A stretch of DNA of 64,000 bases from Immersiella caudata (lineage: Eukaryota; Ascomycota; Sordariomycetes; Sordariales; Lasiosphaeriaceae): the NCBI GenBank assembly GCA_030512335.1, contig JAULSU010000001.1:3348001-3412000 (forward strand), written 5' to 3'. The notes below the pieces were generated by a model. That model saw only the letters and a list, made by a program, of their open reading frames with translations. It did no database searches and was not told the origin of the DNA. The position numbers were made by a program, and so were the translations under genes. This document shows, in pieces, positions 56,018 through 64,000 of the stretch; the first letter of the stretch is position 1; each line of letters opens with the position of its first letter.

Positions 56018-58210
56018 CTATCTCCTCCTTGGACCACCTCCACCAGCAGCGCCAGATTCGCCCCTGTCGGCCAGAGAAACAACCTCGCCAATACCGGCAG
56101 CCTCTTGCTCGTCCTCCAAGGCAGTGATCTCCTCTCTGCAGTCCCACCACTTTTCCTCGCTCATCTCGAAAGCCCTGGCCTTGATCTCCTTGACAGTCAG
56201 GCTCTCGGGTTGGATGTTCTTCCACCGGAGGCTCGTCATCAGGACGTCCTGCCACTCCGCAGATGTGCGTTGGAAGAAATCTCTGCGAGACTCAAACGGC
56301 TGTGCGTGACGTTAGTCTAAGTAATCTTCTCCAGGAAAGTAAACTCAGCCTTACCCTTGGGTGCGGCAGGCCATCATCCACCGACGTTGCCACCGTCTCG
56401 GTCTCTTCCTCCTCATCTGCTGTTGATGACGGCGCTTCAGATGTTTCCTCAACCGGCTTCTTGCCTCTTTTGCTCGGGGTGAACTTCTTCTCCTTTGCCT
56501 CATCAACCATCTCGACATCACCATCCTCGTCCTCTTCATCCTCTTCATCTTCATCATCCTCATCTTCATCTTCATCCTCGTCTTCATCCTCCGATGCCTG
56601 AACTTAAAGTTAGCCACGACCCAGAGCGCCACCAAACCACTTCTCAGACTTACAATCCAATCCTCCACGGGCCTGCTGAAGATCTCCTTACATCCATCCA
56701 GCTTGCCCAAATCCACCGCATAAAGATCATCAAACGTGAACTCTCTATCACCCTTCTCAAATGTCCCGCCGTAGATATACAACACATCGTCCTGTACTGC
56801 TAGCTGCGCATTAAATCTCACATGCGGCAGCTCCATCGAAAACGGCATCTCTCTCACCACCTTCTTCTCTTCCTCTTCCTCTGTCTTCGGATCAACCTCC
56901 ATTTCATCCGCATCTTCGATGGATGCCCCTGCCCTCAGCGCCGCCAACTGCCTCAGCAGCTCCTCCTCATTGGCCTGTGCTCTTCCTCTCCTTCCACCAA
57001 CGGACCTCCCCTCTCCACCACCGCCTCCAGCCTTCTTCTGAGCCCGCGGCTTGCGTAGAGCAAGAGGAAAGAACCGGTTTCGTTCCACGTTCCATGCGAA
57101 AAGCTCGTTGAAGAACTCACTATCGATACCTTCTTCGCTCTCTTCAACATCATGGACACCACCGAACATGATACCACGGCCCTTGTGGTAAGCCATAGTT
57201 GCGCCCGCGCGGGTAGGATTTGGCGAGTTAGCTGGCTTCTTGCGCTTCTCCCAGCGGACGGTGGGAGGCGTATTTGGCGGCGCGTCCGCAGGAGGTTGAG
57301 TGATGCGGAGGAAAAAACAATCTTGGTGGATCATCGGCTTGAGAACGTTCCGGGAGCCCTGTCCACCAGACTTGGTTTTGCCTCCAGAAGCGACGGTGGC
57401 TTTGACTCGACTGTAGCCGCCGTAGAGAGCAGCACCCTGGTCGTGGGGAAGGAGGGTAAAAGAGGAGCGGGCATCGGGTTTGAGCTGCGCTGGGGGAAGG
57501 GTTGGAGAATGCCAGACGAAGTTTTGGGTGTCGTAGAGCCAGAGGTCGGATAGATACTTGGTTTGGTTGGCGGTATCTTGGAAACCGCCAAAGAGGATGA
57601 TGTAGTTCTTGTAGTAGGTCATGCGATGGCCGGACCGGGCCGGTGGGGTTTTCCCCTTGGCCTCAATGCGCGTCCATTCCCGGGTGGCCGGCTCAAGGCG
57701 CCAGAAGTCGTTGTAGTGATAGAAGGTGCCTTGCTTCGGCGAGCTGAACTCGCCGCCGAATAGGTAAACCGAACCGGCCTGGTTTCCGGCCCGCGTCCAG
57801 GCATGCCCGCTTCGAGGAAGGGGAGCATTGGGGCTGGTGACGCAACGCCATTCATCGCGGTCGATGTAGTAGATCATCAAGTCGTTGAAAAAAGTCGCGA
57901 GAGCACCATTGAAGTACTCTCCTCCGAAGAGCAGCAGCTGGTTGCTGTTCGATGGGCTGGCCAAGAAACAAGCCGCCGCGCGTGCCCTCGGCGGGCCATC
58001 AGCTGCGGTCTCGGTGATCTTGAGAAACTGTTCCTGCTGCCTGCGGTACTCTTCTAGGACGGCATCGAGATCAACATCCTCGGCGTCGCTGCCATCGGTG
58101 GCTTTGGCCTTGACTTTGGCCTTCTTCTCCGCCTTCTTCTCCTGCTTCTGCTTCTTCTCGGCCAACTTGGCCTTTTTGGTCTCAGACTTGCCCTTTTCCT
58201 TTTTGCCCAT
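56018..58210 (-). CDS. KEL3: Kelch-repeat protein Kel3 with DUF4110
   Basis: Minus-strand exons 58210-56654, 56597-56355 and 56299-56018 (phase 0) give 693 residues. A Lys/Glu-rich N-terminus (about 35 residues) precedes six or so Kelch repeats: LLLFGGEYFNG, VYLFGGEFSS, IILFGGFQDT, AALYGGYSRV, GIMFGGVHDV and LYIYGGTFEK. A long acidic run of Glu and Asp (about 30 residues) follows in exon 2, then a C-terminal DUF4110 domain (DFFQRTSAEWQDVLM to the end). Yeast Kel3 is cytoplasmic and little understood. The acidic run corresponds to a CTTCATCCT-type simple repeat at 56,520-56,595. Its stop is 202 bases upstream of the WSS1-like start on the same strand. Confidence 0.93.
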
Positions 58211-59438
58211 GGTGACTAGTTGCGTCCTAGTTGTTGTCGTTACGTAGTGCTAGTTGGGCACCTGCTCCCCTTAGACTAGGTAGGTACTGAAATCGTGTGA
58301 GGTGGGGCCCGTTGAGTGAGGATGCGTATGAACGTTTTGAGTCTCCACAACGCCACTGCCCGTTCAACAATGAAGGGCAAATGCTTAAAAGTAACCGCTT
58401 CTTTCTTTGAATTGACTCTGGTACCTGAATCATACTTCTCGCTTCCGTGAAGCAAAATCAACATTGACCCCTCCGACCCCTCACCCTTCAGGGTTTACCC
58501 CGCAACCCCACAACCTCTCCAAGCGGACCGTTCGATATCGCCCATGTTTGAAAAACTGCACGACTGAACATCGCATCTCTCGTGGCGTAACCGGAAGCGC
58601 GTCATGTTTCTCCTTCAAGTTGAGAAAAGCGGCATCTTGGAGGCTGTAAGCCCGAACCTTACCAAGGGAGTACAAATTAGATCCACTCTTCACCTTCAGT
58701 GAACCTTGAAGTCCCCCCCCTTTTTTGTTTTGGCCCTGAAGTCTGAAGCCTTGTTTCTCGACGATAGGTACATGGGAGTTTATGAGAAAATATCAAGCTG
58801 GCCGCCGTAAACATCGTATTCGCTGAAAACGAGATTCGCTTAAGCTAATCGTTTCTTCACTCTTCTCCCGTCCTTTGCCCCACCACCCGGGGCCTTTGTG
58901 TAGGAGCCGCGAGTTGATATGGGCGATGACGTCTTTGAAACCCTACTGCGTTTTAGGTTGACGGGAAATCTCTTCTTAGCTTCGGCATAGAAGGGCATCT
59001 AGAGGTGTCTTCGCCTTTTCTTGGCACGTCTTCTTCGGCGGCATCCGAGAAGCCCTGAGGGCATCATAACATCCTGCTAGTCTTCAGATGAAGTTCAATA
59101 CCCAGACAAGTCTAGAACCGGACCCAGAATCCCGGAAACATGGGCAAAGCTCCCATTTGGCTCGGATGGCGAAGTGCCTTGCCTGCTTGTTGTGCGGGTA
59201 GTTGCTCCTAGTACTGCGCAGTTTCAAGTAACATCTTTATCTTGTGTTGTCTACTGAATGGTATATACAACAAAACTCTCTCCCTTTTCTTCAAACATAG
59301 GTAACCAAACAACGCCTGATATCAAATACGCAAAGAGACTCTTTCTCACTTCGCCTCCCAAACAGTCATCCCTGATGGCTCATGTCGAAAATAATACCTC
59401 AATTAGCGTCGTACACTCCCCCATATACGTCATCTCCC
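58211..59438. other. Spacer KEL3 to LPG-repeat gene
   Basis: 1.2 kb without a recognisable gene. It contains the KEL3 promoter on the left and probably the 3' UTR of the LPG-repeat gene on the right. Confidence 0.5.
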
Positions 59439-61048
59439 TCACAGGATGATCATAATGGCGCCCATCGCGCCAGCCACAGCGGCCACGAGGGTGGCTCTTA
59501 CGCTCCCAGCTCCCGACTCTCCGTCGACCGGGCTGGTACCAGCAGAGTTGACGCTGCCGGTAGCACCAGGGAGGTTTACTGCCACAGCGGTTGTCTGAAC
59601 AACGCCGTTGATGGTGGTGACGACGGTCGAGAACGTCGAGGCCCCGGTCGGGAGGGGAGCCAGAGCACCAGATCCAGAGATATCGGCAACACCACCGGGA
59701 GGCGCAAGCGCGCCATTGGTAGGCGCGCCGGGAAGAGCCTGGAGAGAGCCAGTGGCGGAAGCACCGTCGATAGAGCCAGGAAGGGCTTGGAGCGAGTTGG
59801 TTGGCGAGGCCGCATCGAAAGAGCCAGGAAGAGGCTGCAGTGAGTTGGTGTCAGCAGCACCCCCGGGGATGGTGCCGTCGGCGGACGCGCTCGGCAGGGG
59901 CTGCAGGCCGTTAACATCGGCGGTGGAATCGACTGAGCCGCCTGGGATGAGCGAGTCGGCGGCGCCGCTAGGGAAAGCCCCCAGGGCGCTCGAGTCAACC
60001 GAAGCACCGGGGAGGGCGTTCAAGCCGGTCGGCGCGGCAGCGTCGATGGAACCAGGAAGCGCAGCCAAGGAGGTGGGCTCCGAGGCAACAAAGCTTCCGG
60101 GAAGCGCGTTCAACGTGCCCGAGGGAGCGGCAACGATGCCGCCGGTGCCAACAGGCACGACGCTAACACCAGCACCTCCTTGAGCGTTAGTGGAGTTGTT
60201 CAGAGGGAATACGGGCGTCGCAGCCGCGGGAATACCTCCGACACCGGTGGCCGAAGCAACACCGGGAACAACGGACGCAACAGCCGCGCTCGACGCGACA
60301 GCAATACCATCAACCGGGGTGGGATCAGCGGCGATCGGCGTGAAAAAGCCCACGCCCGCACCAACCCCGACGCTGGGCGCCACGGCGGCGGGGGGTGCGG
60401 CGGAAGCCACAGCCGACGGAGCGGCCAGGAGGTCACTCCCGATAGGGGTGAAGAACTGAACGCCGGCTCCCGTCTGCACGGCGGCGGGCGGCGACGCAAT
60501 AGCCACCGGTGGGGGTGCAACGGCCGCTGGAGGCGCAACAGCTGCCGGAGCGGACGGAACAACGGCTGCCGGAGGAGGAGTGGCGATGGCTGCCGGGGGC
60601 TGCCTAAAAGTTAGCACCGTGCTTCACAGATCCACCATCGAGAAAGCACACATACCGCCACGGTTGCGAGACCTGGAAGAGGCCGCAAGCTTCCCGCTGC
60701 CGCACCCGTCTGGAGACCTGGAAGAGGCCTCAAAGCACCTGCCGGAGCTGTCTGGATGGAGAATGCCCCTCCGGCCGCAGGCTGTGGTTGGAGAGCAGCA
60801 GGCGGCGCTCCTACTGCCACGGACGGAGCTGCTGCGATGGCAGACGGCGCGGCGATAGCCACGGGAGGTGTCACGGCGGCCGCTGCTGCCGGGGAAGCAC
60901 TGGCAAGTCCCGGGAGAGGTCTTAATGAAGTTCCACTGAATGCCTCAAAGGAGCCGGGGAGCGGTCGAAGTCCTGCTTGCTGCGCAGCAGCCTCCTGTGC
61001 CGTCGCCGCCAAAACGGCCGCCACCAAAGCGCGGGTTGAAAAGTGCAT
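59439..61048 (-). CDS. GPI-anchored LPG-repeat surface protein
   Basis: Minus-strand exons 61048-60656 and 60599-59439 give 517 residues. The intron (60655-60600) needs the second AG of TTTTAGGCAG to keep frame. The signal peptide spans residues 1-22. The body is almost only Ala, Gly, Pro, Ser, Val and Leu. An imperfect unit with core L-x-x-LPG (LRPLPG, LNALPG, LQPLPG, LQALPG) recurs about 11 times, first as LRPLPG near the N-terminus and later as LPGS units every 13-17 residues. A second motif, GVxFFTPI, occurs twice. The C-terminus has TVVTTINGVVQTT, common in fungal wall proteins, and a hydrophobic GPI tail (ATLVAAVAGAMGAIMII). There are no dibasic Kex2 sites between repeats and almost no Cys, so a processed peptide precursor or hydrophobin is unlikely. 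Function unknown. Confidence 0.85.
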
Positions 61049-62814
61049 CGTGTCGTCGAGTTCGGAGTCGGGATTCGGAATCGAGTGAGAGTGTGTACGT
61101 CCAGGCCAAGCTGGCGTGTTCGGAATGGCGTTCGACGCTCAACTAAGGTTGGTGATGAAAAGAATGGCGAGAATAATTACACTGACCTGCAGTCACGAAA
61201 AAAACGACGAAGCGAAAAAAAAAAGAGGATTAGGAAGAGAGTGAGACCCGCACGAAGAAAAGAGAGAGTGAGAGAGAGAGAGAGATGACAGGAAAGGGAA
61301 GGGAGGGAAGCGGAGGAGACCCGGGCGAGGGCAACATCGCATATATGGCGGCAGAATAGTGTGGCACGAGATCCGCGACACGCCCAGTATGATGCCCGCC
61401 GTCATCTTGGCTTGGAAGCTTGGGATCATCGATAGACTGCCGTCCTGACAGGGCGAGGGTACCTGGGACTCGCGCACGAGGCAGGGGGCGAACGGGGTAC
61501 CGTGTCGAGAAGCTGGGCGCCGTCTCAAGACACTGATCCGGAGCTGGGATACTGACAGAAGGAAACAAACTCTGCCCGACGAGCCATTGAGAGGCCAGAA
61601 TAGGCTTCCAAACAGGACCTGCCTGTGATGGGCGCGGAGGTGCAGCTTGCAGTCGCATCAAGATGCGGCGCGCAGTCCGTTCTCCCGCTCAATGCTTGGG
61701 CGTGGCGCCCCACATTTTCCCCTGTTGCCAAGCAGCCCGAGCTGAGGCTCTGATGCGCACCCCTGTCGCCTTGAAACTCGCCTGCCACCACGCGAATGCT
61801 GCCCTGTTAGCACTGCTGCACCGCTCCCACCAAATTATTAACAGCACGACATCCCTTGGTGGGGGCGACCCCAGAAGCCAGAATGCTCCCAATTGGTTTT
61901 GGCAGTTGATTGAAACAAAACATCCGCCGAGTTTTGCGTCACGCCGTAGCCTGCTGCTTCAATAAATCTTCGGAGACGCTCGATTGCGCGTACTCAGTTT
62001 ATGCCAGTGAATGATTCCCCTCAAGAACCCTCATGATCGACACCTTTGAAGATTCCAGAAAGCCTCTCTGACGGAAATGCCATCTCGCAACATCAAATTC
62101 TCAACCCCCATGGCCTTCGGAGAATTATGCCCGCGCTAGTCCCATCTCGACAGCCCATCCCTGGTCCCCCGTGCTGCACCATCCTCGGCTCCCGATCGCC
62201 GTGACGACCTCCTTGAAACTTCGACGCCTGTCAACCCCTCGAGAGCACTCGCCTTGCCTGCATGGATGGCCATCACCCACATAAGGGGATTTCTAAAGAG
62301 AGACCGGATGATTCAGGGAGGGTGGCACCTGCAGGTTGGTTCGCACAACTCCTTTTGGATGCTCTCACGGCGTCTACCGAAATCGTGGTTGAGATCAGCT
62401 GTTTGCTTCCGAAGATGGGCAGACCGTGCGACACCCCATTAACCGGCCACTTGGCCTTGCGGGTGCCGGATGCATGCCGACTTCGGATGGGGAAGCGATT
62501 ATCATTGTGTTTCTGTCTCTATCATCGATCAAATTGGATGTGAGTACCTAGGTAGGTTTGCTTCGTAGACTTCCGTGGTTGAAGTCTGTGCTTTATTTTT
62601 CTTGTCATTGGAGTCTGTCGCACACCGCGGCTATTCTGAGTTGACCAAAACATCACTCAGGGCTTCCACTGAAAACTGAAGCTGAAAAGAATTCGGGCTA
62701 AAATAGAGAAGAACCCCGTCGGGCGTGCGTTGCGTGAGCCTTACACAATCCATGTCTCCACCCCGACGACTCCACTATGAATGAGTGGTGGCTAAAAAAT
62801 GAAGGCATTCAAAA
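61049..62814. other. Spacer and promoter of the LPG-repeat gene
   Basis: 1.8 kb without a recognisable gene. A short GA-rich tract (61261-61285) lies about 215-235 bases upstream of the LPG-repeat start codon. Confidence 0.55.
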
Positions 62815-62919
62815 TCCCTCGGTAAGGCTGGAACTTACAACCCCCGGATACCTGCTACTCCCACAAGATCATGAGAGAACGTAACAGTCCAACGCGCTGT
62901 CCAGTTGCGCCACGAGGGA
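62815..62919 (-). tRNA. tRNA-Asn (GTT) with 32-nt intron
   Basis: The minus strand folds into a complete cloverleaf. Acceptor stem TCCCTCG (62919-62913) pairs perfectly with CGAGGGA (62821-62815). The D stem is GCGC/GCGC with a GG in its loop; the anticodon stem is TTGGA/TCCGG with two G-U pairs; the T stem is GTAAG/CTTAC with loop TTCCAGC. The anticodon is GTT (62885-62883), read after U33, so Asn. An intron of 32 nt (62881-62850) sits one base after the anticodon, the canonical position. A TTTT terminator follows at once. The A-box TGGCGCAACTGG is good. The T-loop has C where a purine is usual (TTCRA), which slightly weakens the B-box. Confidence 0.78.
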
Positions 62920-63603
62920 TTTGACGTTGTGCTTTGCCAGCCAAGGTTTCTATGGAATTTGGGCACCCACAGGGTCGCATGTTGGATGGTCCCAGGATCT
63001 CTGCTCGATGGGAGTAAGGGACTGGTTGAATGACTGACTGACTGATTGACTGAGCAGGGCAGTTTCAGTTTCCTTGAGCGGGAATGGAGTGCTTTGGCGC
63101 ATTGGTGTGACCACGAACGCCATTCTAAGCCGTTGCCCCCTCACGCGCAGGCCACGCGCTCGCACGGAGCAGACAAGTTCAACACGGGATCACATCATTG
63201 TTTAATGCCAAGTCGCGCCAAGCCCTAGGGATATCGTTTGTACAACCTACACAGCAGTAAAGCGAGTGAGATCTAATCTTGTCGTAAACATCAAATGCAA
63301 ATGCCCAAATGCAAATAGCCCAACCGACCCAACCCTGCCCCCAACACGCAAAAACAAACGCCCCCCAGATCCGAGCCATGAGCGAGTGGATGGATACATA
63401 CAGCCAATGTTTTCCCCAACCAGACCTGTCCCCGTAGTAGAAGAAGAAGAAGAAGAAGAAGAAGAAGAAGAGACAGAGACACAACAACACGCAGCAAAAT
63501 CGTCAAAACATCCCAAGGGCTGAAAAGGGATCAATCACCCACCAGACCAGTCCGTGAGTGACCGAGAAGAATCGAATAATCATCTCCAAAGACCAAATGG
63601 CGC
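62920..63603. other. Spacer tRNA to chitinase 3' end
   Basis: 684 bases; contains an AAG microsatellite (63440-63472) and probably the chitinase 3' UTR. No gene is seen. Confidence 0.6.
63440..63472. repeat. (AAG)n microsatellite
   Basis: About 11 AAG units read directly, 130 bases downstream of the chitinase stop. Confidence 0.97.
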
Positions 63604-64000
63604 CTACTCTCCGGGCATACCGGCCCGGATATTGGCGTATTGGCTAGCCGGGAACGACAACAGGTTCGGAGACCTGTCAAGACTCCCCATCTGCTGGGCT
63701 AGATTGCCCACCAAGCTTTGGCTGCCTTTCTTGTCACCGCTCGCCTCCCAGAATACAGCACCGCCCAGACCACGGCCGACCAAGTACTGGCCCTTGGCAA
63801 CAGCGCTGGACACAGTATCGTACGAAATGAGCTCCCTGCTGTTGGAGTCATAGCTGTAGCTAGCCTTGGCCACGTCATCGTACACTTCTTGGGCCCCAGG
63901 GCGTGGTAGGTCGCGATACAGCCAGACGCCCGACTGGAGGGACCCCTGTCCGATGCCGTTGTAAGGCTGGCCGAGGCCGGTGGTAGCCTCGAACGAGCGA
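63604..64000 (-). CDS. GH18 endochitinase, C-terminal part
   Basis: The last 132 codons (131 residues and stop) of a minus-strand gene whose start lies beyond the right edge. The sequence fits the C-terminal half of fungal GH18 chitinases of the Chit42 class: RSFEATTGLGQPYNGIG, then VYDDVAKASYSYDS, ELISYDT, a YLVGRGLGGAVFWEASGD strand with the conserved W, and the end RAGMPGE. The catalytic DxxDxDxE motif would lie outside the window. The enzyme cleaves chitin beta-1,4 bonds and is usually secreted; no C-terminal binding module is present. No frame problem is visible in the part seen. Confidence 0.92.
   Translation of the reverse strand, partial: RSFEATTGLGQPYNGIGQGSLQSGVWLYRDLPRPGAQEVYDDVAKASYSYDSNSRELISYDTVSSAVAKGQYLVGRGLGGAVFWEASGDKKGSQSLVGNLAQQMGSLDRSPNLLSFPASQYANIRAGMPGE

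Noticed and set aside
59439..61048. Kex2-processed peptide (RiPP-like) precursor
   Set aside because: Repeats are not separated by KR or RR sites and there is no cysteine or tyrosine core peptide.
1..64000. CRISPR array, insertion sequence or transposon
   Set aside because: No spaced direct repeats, transposase, reverse transcriptase or long terminal repeats were found; a CRISPR array is not expected in a fungal nucleus.

Overview
The window is nuclear DNA of a filamentous ascomycete. Short GT-AG introns (mostly 50-75 nt, with CTAAC/CTGAC-like branch sites), protein families and gene spacing all fit Pezizomycotina. Close resemblance of the protein disulfide isomerase to Sordariales enzymes, together with scattered 5S rRNA-like sequences, makes a Sordariomycete (probably Sordariales) most likely. 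There is no sign of bacterial, mitochondrial or viral DNA.

Layout. The left 23 kb is gene-poor. It holds a GPI-anchored Cu-only superoxide dismutase (1.9-2.9 kb), a stand-alone molybdenum-cofactor-sulfurase-like PLP enzyme (6.4-8.4 kb), a broken 2-oxoglutarate/Fe(II) oxygenase (9.2-10.4 kb), a long stretch with no supportable gene (10.4-17.2 kb), and a Zn2Cys6 transcription factor (19.2-20.8 kb) behind an approximately 2-kb pyrimidine-rich leader. From 23.6 kb the DNA is dense and mostly housekeeping: a DUF202 membrane protein, OST2, the GRASP homologue GRH1, TGS1, the very large DOP1 (Dopey), MON1, two long disordered proteins, PDI1, a small mitochondrial-type membrane protein, the zf-HIT SWR1 subunit VPS71/SWC6, a small secreted cysteine-containing protein, a WSS1-like metalloprotease, the Kelch protein KEL3, a GPI-anchored LPG-repeat protein, an intron-containing tRNA-Asn, and the 3' end of a GH18 chitinase that runs off the right edge.

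How the genes work together. Several neighbours act along the secretory/endomembrane route: OST2 (N-glycosylation), PDI1 (disulfide formation), GRH1 (early Golgi), DOP1 (Golgi/endosome) and MON1 (late endosome/vacuole fusion). There are also three GPI-anchored or secreted cell-surface products and a chitinase. They are separate transcription units, arranged as divergent pairs (DUF202/OST2, GRH1/TGS1, DOP1/MON1) and convergent pairs (OST2/GRH1, TGS1/DOP1). No operon or secondary-metabolite cluster is visible.

Main points for a second look: a three-lesion oxygenase pseudogene beside the stand-alone sulfurase-like enzyme; a near-perfect 46-nt hairpin inside the MON1 intron; a 34-bp palindrome in a divergent promoter; two degenerate 5S rRNA copies on either side of VPS71; and the LPG-repeat GPI protein. 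I did not find convincing evidence of a wholly new biological system.
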